Assembly: GCA_003254925.1 (NCBI GenBank)
Contig: QANZ01014871.1
Location: forward strand, 268,361-332,360
Source of the DNA: Chamaecrista fasciculata
Lineage: Eukaryota; Streptophyta; Magnoliopsida; Fabales; Fabaceae
Direction: 5' to 3'
Length of the DNA stretch: 64,000 nucleotides
Each line of letters begins with the position of its first letter. Position 1 is the stretch's first letter. Below are positions 11,041-21,949 of the stretch, piece after piece. The notes beneath the pieces are model-generated. The model was not told where the DNA came from. It worked only from the letters and a program-made list of their open reading frames with translations, and did no database searches. Made by a program: the position numbers and the translations under genes.

Positions 11041-11450
11041 GGCCAATATATTTATCTTCATATAATGCTATTGGATAAATGTCTACTTTCAAAGGCAAAA
11101 GTTATAACGGTTGTCAAGAGTCTTACTCCATTTAGATTTAATAAGTGTAATTGGATTGTGGTTTAATTTGGTTCTACCAGTTTACAACTACTGTCACAAT
11201 TTAGTCAACAAACACTGGGGAACAAAGAAAACACATAGTCATACATGTGGGGTTTCCATTGACTAAGCCTTCGAAGAGAGAAGAGACTGAATGAACAAAG
11301 ACAGTCAATGTGCCATCCAAATTGTAAACGTTATAATCACTCACCATGCAACACAGGTTGAAGATGTTTTAGTGATTTGAGGTTAAATAAATAAACATTT
11401 TTTATACGTCTAAATTATTGAAATATTTGTGCATTTTAAGAATATACAAT

Positions 11451-12150
11451 GGAGAAAAAAAAAACAATGGTTTGTCTAAATACTCTATAAAACAACAACA
11501 ATAATAATAATAATCTTTTCAAAATAACCATTTTAATTAAGATATTGTTATGAAGCACTTAAGCTTTGGAGAGTCGAATCTCCTAGACCCTAGTCATTGG
11601 ATGTATCCAAAGTTTTGCCTTTAACTTATTTAGATTCCACTCGCATCATACATTTGATTATGATAGAAAATCTTTTTAATAGAGATAATTATATTTATAA
11701 GATTTTAAATTTGAGACTTTATCAAATTGCTTACCATTTAGACCAACCTAGGTTAGTAGCATTAAATCAAATTGACTCATATAAAGTTGATAAAAATTGA
11801 GTTATACCGAAAATTGGTTAAAAAAAAAAGAAAGAAATATATAGAGAACCAGTTTGTTCACTCAAAATATAGAAAAATATTTTTGAAACCTTAGTGAGTT
11901 CTATCACATTTTCTAGTTGGGCCTTAGACTTCATTCTTAATTATGAAAAATTGTAAAATATATAATTTACTTGTAAAACAATAAATTAATTTATGAATAT
12001 ATAGATTTTAATAATTTATATATTCATAAGATTATTATTTTTAAAAAAACTGTAGTAATCAAACAAATTGACAACCAAATTAAAATCCATTTATAATGGA
12101 GTTCTGACAAAAAAAATATTTATACTGGAGTCCCTTCGGGGACACCGATT
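11451..12150. other. AT-rich intergenic DNA
   Basis: AT-rich, with poly-A runs and short inverted repeats. A 67-codon ORF near 11597 has no recognisable feature. Nothing else supported. Confidence 0.45.
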
Positions 12151-12169
12151 AAAATTTATACCGGAGGTG

Positions 12170-12363
12170 CTAATGAGGTTTGGCTCACTTGATCACCTTC
12201 CGCCCTGACAACTGTATGGTTTGGGTACGATTTTTGATGATGTCTTATTTGGTAGATTATCTGTAAGTACCTCTGTAAGTGCTCATTGAGTCCCGAAACT
12301 TGCCCTTACCTTGGACTGGGGTGTCATCCCCTCACCTAAATTTTCAACTAAAAAAAAAAGAAG
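12170..12363 (+). mobile_element. tRNA-derived SINE with 19-bp target duplication
   Basis: A box-A-like TTTGGCTCACTTGATCA lies near the 5' end, and a degraded box-B-like GGTTTGGGTACGATTT follows about 40 bp later. The 3' end is a poly-A tail. It is flanked by AAAATTTATACCGGAGGTG (12151-12169) and AAAATATATACCGAAGGTG (12364-12382), identical at 17 of 19 positions. That combination of pol III promoter remnants, A tail and long target duplication is diagnostic of LINE-mobilised SINEs. The decay of the duplication suggests moderate age. Confidence 0.8.
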
Positions 12364-12834
12364 AAAATATATACCGAAGGTGTTCCCCACAAAATGTGGT
12401 TGAGTTTTTAAGTAATAGTAGAAAAACTCCAATGTAAAAAAGCTTTATGTATATAAAAAAATAAATTAGGAAATCGAAGAAACTTGTAAACAAATTTAAA
12501 ATTATTAATTACTCTAATTATTTCAGTATTTTTAACTTATTTTTCCATAAACTCTTGTATGTGTGTCTTTATTAAGAAATAATTAATTTGACAATAAAAT
12601 ATCTTTAAGAACTTGTCAAATATAACTTATTTCTTAAATAGTAATAGACGTAATTATTAAATAATTTGATCAAATTCAAATGATTTTTCATTCAAAATCT
12701 ATGGACACTGACACAGACACGGGATATGATATGGATACGAACACACTGACATGTCAAATTCTAAAAATTATATAACATGACACGATATAAATAATTAAAA
12801 AACTATAAATTTTGATGGAAAACTTTAAAATTTA

Positions 12835-13914
12835 GGGTAAAATACAGGAAAGGTACCTGTGGTTTGGCCTAATCTCACTTTTATGACGTGTGGTTTCAAA
12901 AGTTGCACATTAGGTACCTGTGTGTTTCGCCGTTAAACAGAAGCAGTACTTGTGTAATTTTCCGTTAAATTTTTGACGGAAAAAGTAGTACTTGTGGTTT
13001 CAAAAGTTGCACATTAGGTACCTGTGGTTTTGCTGAAGCTTGAACTACATATTAGCTTCATATTTTGAACATTAAACGATGAAACCCAACACTCTCTTCA
13101 TCTTCATCATCATCTTCTTCCCATAAACTCAACAAACCCTCATTTCTCATACGAATTTCAAATTCCACTCATCAAATTAAATCAGAAATCACACACACAC
13201 ACACACAGACACACACACAGATATACATTAATCAGAAATCACCCGAATTATCATCTCCAAATTTCTCGGCGGATTTTGAAGCAATTTCAAAGATTTAGGG
13301 TTTCTAATTTGATTTGATGAAATTAGGGTTGTTGAAATTGCAGATCGAAGAGGGTTTCTGTAATACCCCAAGGTACCATGTTAGACATTAGACTTAGCAT
13401 TTGACTTAAAAGTAAATTGTGTAGTTAATCTAGAAGTCCTTATGAGCTTGTGGTTAAATTTTGAGAGCAACCTGACAAAAAAATTTTATCCGTGTTTCAT
13501 TTTAATTTTATTATAAGACACTTTTGAGTAAGAAATAATAAATTATAGATATAATATTTTTGAAAGGAAAATATATATTTGGAACCTACTATTTTCAATG
13601 AATCCAACAATATAATTTTTTTCAAAAATCTCTATTTCTAGAACTTTTGAGTTTTAGGGACTGTTTTGAAAGAATTTAAATGTTTTTGGGCAATACTATG
13701 GATCTAGCCTCTTTCTCCTTGCATCAGAATTACTTTTTTGCCCCCCCAAATTTGGCCAAAATAGCAAAACAACCCTTTCTTTAACGGAAAATTACACAAG
13801 TACTGCTTCTGTTTAACGGCGAAACACACAGGTACCTTATGTGCAACTTTTGAAACCACACGTCATAAAAGTGAGATTAGGCCAAATCACAGGTACCTTT
13901 CCTGTATTTTACCC
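12835..13914. mobile_element. Mutator-like TIR element carrying a 5'-UTR-like core
   Basis: The ends start GGGTAAAATACAGGAAAGG and form inverted repeats of about 135 bp (12835-12969 and 13781-13914) that include GGTACCTGTG and GTTAAACAGAAGCAGTACT. A perfect 9-bp duplication, TAAAATTTA, flanks it (12826-12834 and 13915-13923). A second internal copy of the arm word lies at about 12970-13035. The core, about 13060-13375, is CT-rich with TCATCTTCATCATCATC, (CA)n and repeated GATTTAGGGTTTC, the look of a plant 5' untranslated leader, so it may hold a captured host fragment. No transposase. Confidence 0.87.
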
Positions 13915-13941
13915 TAAAATTTATAATATTTATTCATAATA

Positions 13942-14089
13942 TCTTATATTATATGGCTCCACCCCTTTCTGGTAATAATAAGAGGAAAATTATTATTTGA
14001 TCCCTTCTTTTTTACTGAGTTAACGATTTAGTCCTTCATTTATTTTACATACATATTTGCGTGCCCGTTAAGGCACGCAAAGCCTCTAG
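13942..14089 (+). mobile_element. Small non-autonomous Helitron
   Basis: Starts TCTTATATTATATGGCTCC and ends in CTAG (14086-14089). The 3' end has the Helitron hairpin GCGTGCC-cgttaa-GGCACGC (14059-14078) seven bases before CTAG. The host bases are A (13941) and T (14090), the Helitron insertion rule, with no target duplication. Copy 2 of the surrounding repeat (15186-15530) has no such insert, which fixes both ends. At 148 bp it has no coding capacity. Confidence 0.85.
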
Positions 14090-14585
14090 TATATTATATG
14101 TGTCATTATTTTTTATTGTTTGTCATGCTAAAATCACAAAAAAATAATTTTATATTTTGAAACTTATAAATATGTGTCGTATGAGTGTCATATGAGTATC
14201 GGACATGAACACGTGTTCGACACAATGACACGTCGTCAAAATGAAGTGTCTATGCTATTTTAAATAAACTTTAATTATAAGAAGAACACAATGAACATTT
14301 TCCCACCCAATATAGTTCTTGGATAAACAGTTTCAAACTGTTGGTACAATAATTTTATTTCCTATGTATTGGTGTGAGAACCTAAAACGATATTAATAGT
14401 TATAAATTAAACTATCTGAGGTTCACGTACATATATACGTACTTATAGTGTTACTAATAGAAAAAAAATTGAAGTGATTGGTAAAACAATATTGAGCAAA
14501 ACAAGGAAATACAATAATTGACAATAAATAGTTTCTATATGAAATAAAAAAAAGAAAAATAAAAAATGTGTGTCTATATATAAAC

Positions 14586-15029
14586 AAAAAAAATTTCACT
14601 TTTGATCTTTTAACTTAAGGTTAGTTTCAAATTTGTTCTCCTTAAATTTCATTCGTTTCACTTTAATCATTTAAGTTTTAGAAACCAATCAAAAGAACCT
14701 TAAACCCCAAAATATTGTTTTTTTTGGTACAGATATTGTTATTTTATTTAACGAAAAAAAATACTGAATCAAAATTAAAATCAATATTTTAATGCTAAAA
14801 TATTACTAATATTGATAATGTAATACTGTACTCATACATGAAAAACAAATTAATTGGTACAAAAAAATCTTCCAACAATATATTTCAGTAAATAAATCTG
14901 AAAATGTCAGCAATTAGTAATTTTTTGCTTTATTTTTGAAAGTAAAGGAACTAAAGTGAAATTAGTCAAATTTAAGGGACTAAACTGAAATATAACAATA
15001 AATGAAAGGACCCAAAGTATAATTTTGGC
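14586..15029. mobile_element. Inverted-repeat MITE, probable Mutator type
   Basis: The left arm has CACTTTTGATC and TTTCACTTTAATCATTTAAG. The right arm has GAACTAAAGTGAAATTAG, GGGACTAAACTGAAAT and GGACCCAAAGTATAATTTTGGC, the inverse with mismatches. Flanks TATATAAAC and TATATAAAA agree at 8 of 9 positions. The AT-rich left end makes the exact boundary uncertain. Confidence 0.6.
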
Positions 15030-15185
15030 TATATAAAATACAGTACAGCATAAGGTGAAGCATGGGGATGAGGCACGCGTTTCTCAAGTCCTATGCTTCG
15101 ATGGAAATATTCTACTTTCCATGTTCAGTTTCATCTTGCATTTTCATTCTTAATTATCAGCAAATATATTTCCATACATTGTAAC

Positions 15186-15342
15186 AAGTGTATATGAATA
15201 CTGACACGAATAACACAATATTGATACAGACACATTGACATGTTAAATTTTTAAAATTACACGACACGATATATATATATATAAATAATTAAAAATATAT
15301 AAATTTGGATAAAACCTTTTAAAATTATAATATCTATTTATA

Positions 15343-15375
<33 letters not shown>

Positions 15376-15530
15376 CATTATTTTTTATTGCAAGTTATAT
15401 TAAAGTCATAAAAAAATGATTTTATATATTTTTTAAAATTTATAAATATATGTCGTATGAGTGTCTTACTATTGTCATACAACGACACGTAGGCGACACA
15501 ACGACGCCTTTAAAATGAAGTGCCCATGCT
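15186..15530. repeat. GACAC-rich dispersed repeat (copy 2), uninterrupted
   Basis: Matches the pieces at 12700-12834, 13924-13941 and 14090-14275 in the same order, without the Mutator-like element or Helitron. It therefore serves as the empty-site reference for both. It contains (TA)n tracts. Its right edge is about 200 bp from the TBP-like start codon. Confidence 0.7.
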
Positions 15531-15725
15531 TTATAAATAACGACATATATATTAATTTCTAAAACGCTTAACAAAACAATTTCAAGCATCAATCATACTC
15601 TCTCTTTTTTCTTTTGAACAAAAATCATATTCTCTATATATATATATATATATATTATAGCGGTAAGAAGAACATCAAGAAAAACATATTCAGAGAAAAG
15701 AGAAAGCAGTGTGAATATTTTGTTA

Positions 15726-17419
15726 ATGGCGGAAGTAGAAGAAAAATATGCGGGTCTCAACGAATGTGAAATTATCATCCCCACTATTCAGTGAGTCTCT
15801 CTCCTTTCAATATTTCCTTCAAGAATCGAGATGAAGTTGATAGTGATCTTGATTTTGTGATTTTTTTTTTCTTCTAGGAATGTGGTGGCTACGTTCAGCC
15901 TGGACTGTATGTTGGATTTGAAGATAATAGCCCAACAAGCTCGTAATGCTGAATACAATCCCAGGGTATTAATTTATATCCTTCCCTACTCTGTTTTATT
16001 ATCACTAAAATGTGTGTGTATATATATATATATATATTGATTGAAATGCAAAAATGTTATTTTTACAGCGTTTCTCTGCTGTGATTATGAGGATTAGAGA
16101 ACCCAAAACTACAGCTTTGATATTTTCTTCTGGGAAGCTGGTGAGTCTTCTTCTCATCTTCATTTCTACAATATTGATGTTTAGAATATATACGCTTTTC
16201 GTTTATTCGCTTCAGGCCCTTTTGGAGTTGGACTTGTTCGGCTAAAATGTATAATTTGTTTTTCAGAGATATAAAAAGTGACGAAAGACTTTTTAAACAT
16301 TTGATATTGTTGAGCTTGTTAGTAGCTATAAAACGAAAGATACCGATAAAAATGTTTAGTATTTGTGATTTATTTTAGTCATATTTAAATTTTTGATTTA
16401 TTTAGTATTTATTTATGTTTATAAATTTTCAGGTCTGCACTGGTGCCAAAACCGAAGAAGAATCAAAGCTTGCCGCAAGAAAGGTCAATGATTTTAGTCT
16501 TTATATATCAAATGTGCTGCATAATCAAGAAAATGGCTTTGAATGAAGTAACTGAGTTTAGTTATTATATATTCCATTTTTTGCCCATAATATCATGCCA
16601 AGCCAGCTAACAAGATTTTAATTTTTGGTTCTCAGTTTGCTAGAATTGTCCAAAAGCTTGGGTTTCAAGTGAAATTCAAGGTATCTTGCTCACTCTCTTC
16701 GTTAGGCATGCAAGTAGAAATGCAAATTGATAATGAAACTGCAATAATAACAACAGTTATACCAAAATTAAGAATAAGAATTGATAATGTCTGTTATCTA
16801 AGTTTTATTGGAAAAACTCTTACTAAAAGAATTATATTTTCGTTACAAGACTTTTGGACTCAAAACAAGATTAATCCTCATGTAAACTATATTCAAACTA
16901 TTGATTTTTCATTCTAATTTGTGAGTGGCAGGATTTCAAAATTGAGAACATGGTGGGCTCATGTGATCTAAACTTTCCTATCAAACTTGAAACTCTGGCT
17001 TGCAAACATGCTGCCTTTACCAGTGTAAGCCATATATATTACACATTCTTATGTAGATTTTTTACCTTGAAATTTGAAGCTTGATATACAAATCTCCTGA
17101 TATGATCTAACTTTTGTAAGATATTTGATATGCAGTATGAACCAGAGCTCTTTCCCGGTCTAATATATCGCATGAGACAGCCAAAGATGGTAGTTCTCGT
17201 TTTTGTTTCTGGAAAAATTGTGCTCACTGGGGCAAAGGTAACTCAACCAGGATTTTATTTTGCATCTTACAATTTTTGTCATAAGCTTACATAATTTGCT
17301 GCGAAATTGACTATGTTCCATTTTTTTGACATGTTGATTAGGAAAGGGAAGAGATATACACAGCCTTCAAGAACATACATCCTGTCCTTGCAGAGTTTAA
17401 GAAGTTCGCAAGAAATTAA
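15726..17419 (+). CDS. TATA-binding protein (TBP), divergent paralogue
   Basis: Eight exons: 15726-15790, 15878-15965, 16069-16140, 16433-16483, 16636-16680, 16932-17024, 17136-17237 and 17342-17419, all GT-AG, in frame, encoding 197 residues (plant TBP is about 200). Both saddle repeats are complete: [34 protein letters not shown], then [10 protein letters not shown] and [13 protein letters not shown]. The DNA-kinking phenylalanines (53, 70, 144, 161) and the central asparagines (23, 113) are kept. Differences from the near-invariant plant TBP include FSLDCM for [19 protein letters not shown] for EGLAYSHxAFSSY, MVVLVF for IVLLIF and a different N-terminal 20 residues. So the fold and DNA contact should hold, while surface positions have drifted. 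Probably a second, specialised TBP. Confidence 0.93.
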
Positions 17420-18210
17420 AGGTATTGTGCTGGCACTCTTGTTAAATGTGTGTGAATTCTTTGCAGAAAAATTCACTAAACTTTGAAAAATGATAATAGT
17501 TAATTTTAAATTCAAGAAGTGTGCAGGAAAGATATCAAACTAGCACCCTTGTTGAAAGCGACTAGATTGTAGTAGCTCTGTTCTATATCAAACTAGCACT
17601 CTTTCTTAATTTTTGCTGCTATTAGACACATTGTGTGAAGGGATGGATTATACGAACCATTTTCATGTTGGCAGATATGAGCTCAAAAGGAGGTTGCTTT
17701 GGATCAAAGGCTGTAGATAATTTGAGAGCAAACCTTCCTTTGTATTTTGAATTTAAAAATCTTAATTTAGAATTCAAAAGACAATCATAGATTCTTGATT
17801 AGTGTTATAGCAGACTTCAAACAAGTGATATCCGCTGGTGTTGCCATATTGTGAATGTGAATTCATCTATGAGTTGTGCTTCATTCATATATATGGTATG
17901 TTTCAAGTACAAAGTACATATTCTTACTACTAGAGTGAATGCTTTTTTTTTCCTTCCTGTGATAAAGTTGTAACTGAAAGTGTTTTTCAACAGATTTTGT
18001 TGAATACCATTGAGTACAATGAAAACTTGAAAGGCCAATATGTTAGCTTAGCTTGAGCAGTAAGTGACTCGATGTTGCTTAAGTAAGATCTTAAATTCAA
18101 GATCTTGAAAATGTAGTTATCTTCATTGAGAGACTCTTTTACCATATAGCAAAATGTATGATATGAGTTAATTTATACTAGTCGATATCAAATAGTACAT
18201 TGTCAAAACA
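17420..18210. other. 3' flank of the TBP-like gene, no further gene
   Basis: Contains two imperfect copies of a TATCAAACTAGCAC-CTT segment (near 17537 and 17587), probably from a local duplication in the 3' untranslated region. No ORF of note. Confidence 0.45.
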
Positions 18211-18214
18211 AGTT

Positions 18215-19670
18215 TGGACCTGCAGGCCGGTCGGCCAGCCCCGCCAAAATGGGTGGTCCTAGACTTTAAAAATTAGGCCCATTTAGTCCGCACAGTGCAG
18301 GCTACTCACGGGTCGGCCTGTTTTTCTTTTTTTTTTTTTAAAAAAAAAATTTGCTAGAATGCTAGAGGCCCATGTTTACTTCTGACTTTCTTCCCATTCT
18401 TTTGTGGCCCAACTCTACTAAGGGCTAAGGCCCTTATTTTTTTTTTTAAGAAAAATTAATATCAAGTTAGCAACTTTTGACTTCACTCTTCAGTTTCTCA
18501 CTTACAAGTCTCAACACACGTTGGCTTCAAAATCTTCTACGAAGAAACCCTAGCCGCTAAAGTTTCTCTCCTGCTGAAGACGTTGTTGCTAGCTATGTTA
18601 TAAAAACCGGACCAGACCGGCTGGTCGGACCGGTTGAACCGCGAACCGGCCAGTGGTCCGGTCCGAGTTAAGCAAAAAACCAGGCAGGCTGTGAACCGGT
18701 CAAAAACCAGGAAAACCGCCTTGAACCGGCCGGTTTTGAGGTTGAACCGGTTCAGTTTTTTTCTATTTTTTTTTTTTTACTTTTTCTTGATTAAAATGAT
18801 GTTATTTTAAAGAAATTTGTTTCTTATTATGTTTAGACTCAAAATAATACGTTATTTAATAGTTTTTACTTCAAAATTTGATTTTTTATCCTCCTAATTA
18901 ATTACTTTCTTACTCAATCCAGCTTAAATTTAACGAGTTTATTATATATTTTTACTATAATAAACTAAATATATTATTTTTTATTTATTTAATTATTAAC
19001 AGTCCGACCCCGGTTGAACCATTGAACCTTGAACCGCTGCTTTGGCCGGTTCAATGACCGGTCCGGTTTTAATAACCTTGGTTGCTAGGCTATTGTTGCT
19101 CTACAACAGTGGTCCCTCTTTCGTTTTTTAAAGCATGTTTTTCTAGTTTCTTCCTTCATTAGGGAGGTCTCTTCTTCTGTTAGAGGAGTTTTGCTTCTTT
19201 CTTTAGGGAAGTTTCCCTCCTTTCATTAGGAAAGGTGGGTATGACATTTTTCTTTTCTAGAACTCTTTCTTTAGCTCTTCTTAGTAGAGAATTTTTTTAA
19301 GAGTGCTCTCTAAGAGAGAAGAGGGGTGTGTTGCCTCTCATCCACTTTTTCAAAATTTTTCTCTGTTATCTATGATTTTCATGGAGATCTGTAAATTTTA
19401 TGTAGAAGATCTTACACTTACACTTATCCTTCTTTGATGTGTTGCCTAAGATCTTCTTTTCTTCTCCTATACTGATGTATTATGTTTTGTGGAACACATG
19501 GTTGTATTGTCTTTGTTAGATCTATGCCTTGTTTCGTCTCCTTGATGTATGGCCTTGTGCTATTTCTTCTCATGAATAGAATTCCATATTTCTGACCAAA
19601 AAGAATTCTTTAAGAAAATACACACAATAGTAGTTTTTGGTCTTTTGGCCCAATAGAAAAAAGTTAAAAA
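18215..19670. repeat. hAT-like composite, interrupted by a MITE
   Basis: The left end holds GC-rich words (GCAGGCCGGTCGGCCAGCC, CGGGTCGGCCTG) and the right side leads into GGCAGGCCTAGGCAAGC near 19785. These resemble the CGGGTC-type subterminal words of plant hAT elements. The middle is CT-rich, non-coding as far as I can tell, and holds the 488-bp MITE at 18593-19080. Ends and target duplication of the outer element are not resolved. Confidence 0.35.
18593..19080. mobile_element. hAT MITE (AACCGG family), perfect 8-bp target duplication
   Basis: Left end CTATGTTATAAAAACCGGAC; right end, reversed, CAAGGTTATTAAAACCGGAC. Both sides carry dense GAACCGG/CCGGTTC words. The perfect duplication GTTGCTAG (18585-18592 and 19081-19088) fixes the ends and the superfamily. 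Same family as the element at 28684-29300. Confidence 0.88.
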
Positions 19671-21733
19671 GCCTATAGTCCAGTATGTTTAGATCGCGGG
19701 TATTTATGGGTGATCCTGAAGATGACATTTCATGCCTATTAATAAATGAGCTGGCTCGCCTCAATTCGCCAAAAGGCAGGCCTAGGCAAGCTTGACTCAT
19801 TTGACAGTGCTAATGTCAAATGTCGAAAATAAGGAAAATTTAACAGAAAAACGCAAAAGGGAAGATAATTAATGTCATGATTTATGACATTGATATATAA
19901 GTCAATTTGCAAACCTATTTCATTTTCTATGTGTGTGTGACTTCAACACAATTACACTCATTTATAATTTACAAATCCCTCCTAAAGATAATAGCGGCAA
20001 TTTACGAAATCAATGCTAAAGATAATAGTAATAGTTTGTGAAATTGCCGCTAGAAACAATAGCAATAGTTTGTAATATTGCTGCTAAAGACAATTGCAGC
20101 AGTTTTGTAAATCGCTCCTTAAAACAATAGTCATGATTGCAAAATTATTGCTATAGACAATAAAGGCGGTCTTTCAAACAGTTGCTAAAGACAATAGCAA
20201 TAGTTTGTAAAAAAGCTGCAAAAGACAATAGCAACGATTTTTAAAACATCACTAAAGGCCAGAACAACGATAAGAAAAATCGCTATTGAGACAATAATGG
20301 CAGTCTGTGAAATTGTCGTTGGAGACAATAAAAGCCTACAGTCCACTCTGTTTAGATCGCGAGTATTTATGGGCAATCTTGAAGATGACATTTCAAGCCC
20401 AATAATAAACGAGCTGGCTCGCCTCAATTCGCCAAAAGGCGGGCCTGGGCAGACTTGACATGTTTGACGGTGCTAATGCCAAATGTCAAAAATTGGGAAA
20501 ATTTAATAGAAAAACGCAAAAGGGAAGAGAATTAATGTCTTGATTTATGATAATGATATATAAGTCAATTTGCAAACCTATTTCATTTTCTAGATGTGTG
20601 TGTGACTTCAACACAATTACACTCATTTATAATTTACAAATCCCTCCTAAAGATAATAGCGGTAATTTACGAAATCAATGCTAAAGACAATAGTAATAGT
20701 TTGCTAAATCGCCGCTAGAAACAATAACAATAGTTTGTGATATTGCTACTAAAGATAATAGCAACAGTTTTGCAAACCGCTCCTTACAACAACAGTCACG
20801 ATTGCAAAATTATTGCTAAAGACAATAAAGGCGATCTTTCAAACAGTTGCTAAAGACAATAGCAATAGTTTGTAAAACCGTTGCTAGAGACAATAGCAAC
20901 GGTTTGTTAAAAAGCTGCAAAAGACAATAGCAATGATTTTTAAAACCATCACTAAAGGCAAAACAACGATAAGAAAAATCGCTATTAGAGACAATAATAG
21001 TAGTATGTGAAATTGTCGTTGGAGACCATAAAAGCCTACAGTCCAGTCTGTTTAGATCGTGGGTATTTATGGGCAATCCTGAAGATGACATTTCAAGCCC
21101 ATTAATAAACGAGTTGGCTTGCCTCAATTCGCTAAAAGGCGGGCTTGGGAAAACTCGACCTGTTTGACAATGTTAATGCCAAATGTCAAAAACCGGGCGA
21201 ATTTAATAGAAAAACGCAAAAGGGAAGAGAATTAATGTCATGATTTATGACAATGATATATAAGTCAATTTGCAAACCTATTTCATTTTCTTTATGTGTG
21301 TGTGACTTCAACATAATTACACTCATTTATAATTTACAAATCCCTCCTAAAGGTAATAGCGGTAATTTACGAAATCATTGCTAAAGATGATAGTAATAGT
21401 TTGCGAAATGGCCGTAGAAAACAATAGCTACAGTCTGTAATATTGCTACTAAAGACAATAGCAATAGTTTTGCAAATCGCTCCTTAAAACAACAGTCATG
21501 ATTGCAAAATTATTGCTAAAAGAAATAAAGGTGGTCTTTCATGCAATTGCTAAAGCAATAACAATAGTTTGTAAAAGCGTTGCTATAGACAATAACAACA
21601 GTTTGCAAAAAAGCTGCAAAAGAAAATAGCAACAATTTTTAAAACCATCACTAAAGACAATAGCAGCATTAAGAAAAATCACTATTAGAGACAATAATAG
21701 TAGTCTGTGAAATTGTCGTTGGAGACGATAAAA
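19671..21733. repeat. Three tandem copies of a 0.66-0.70 kb unit
   Basis: Units begin at GCCTA(T/C)AGTCC: 19671-20332, 20333-21033 and 21034-21733. Each holds, in order, a hAT-like end (GTTTAGATCG, CTCGCCTCAATTCGC, TTTGACNNTGNTAATG), a moderately conserved middle (AAAAACGCAAAAGGGAAGA, TATATAAGTCAATTTGC, ACACTCATTTATAATTTACA), and a minisatellite of about 30 bp based on GCTAAAGACAATAGCAATAG with TTTGTAAAA. Unit length differs mainly by minisatellite copy number. The short ORFs in the block are repeat artefacts. Confidence 0.85.
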
Positions 21734-21940
21734 AATCATTGCTAGAGATAAAAACAATAGTTTGTGATTGTAAAGTCGTGGAAAAAATTAATAGAGTCAA
21801 TTTGTAAAATCATCGATAAAGACATGTTGTTAGAGACAATAGCAACATGTTACAAAATCGCTGCTAAAGACAATAGTAGTGGCAAGAAAAAACGCCGCTA
21901 GAGACAATAACGAAAGCTTACAAAATCGTAGTTTTGATTT
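21734..21940. repeat. Minisatellite tail of the tandem block
   Basis: Continues the degenerate 30-bp repeat (GCTAGAGA, GACAATAGCAACATG, AAAATCGCTGCTAAAGACAA) beyond the third unit. Words of the type 'GCTAAAGACAATAGCGACGG' also occur as subterminal repeats of plant CACTA elements, but no CACTA terminus was found here. Confidence 0.6.
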
Positions 21941-21949
21941 AATCGCATT

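Larger units (their letters stand above)
8495..11450 (-). repeat. Inverted duplication, arm B
   Basis: Reverse complement of arm A. It includes the second RLP copy, its 5' flank and, at the outer end, AT-rich DNA matching 3315-3385. Upstream of the RLP start, DNA at about 10600-11170 has no counterpart in arm A and contains the GAGTAAA-type MITE at 10776-11040. The matching promoters show that a whole locus was duplicated, not only the coding region. Confidence 0.83.
12700..14275. repeat. Dispersed GACAC-rich repeat (copy 1), broken by two insertions
   Basis: Left part 12700-12834 (GGACACTGACACAGACACGG, ACACGATATAAATAATTA) and right parts after 13915 and 14090 (ATGTGTCATTATTTTTTATT, TGTCGTATGAGTGTC, ACACGTCGTCAAAATGAAGT) together match copy 2 at 15186-15530. 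Copy 1 is split by a Mutator-like element (12835-13914) and a Helitron (13942-14089), both absent from copy 2. Its outer parts are inverted GACAC/GTGTC words, so it is probably itself a TIR element. Confidence 0.7.

Noticed and set aside
20185-21757. ORFs of 72-103 codons in the tandem block
   Set aside because: They recur with each unit as repeat by-products and show no domain.
19671-21940. CACTA transposon
   Set aside because: The minisatellite resembles CACTA subterminal repeats, but no CACTA terminus, 3-bp duplication or transposase was found.
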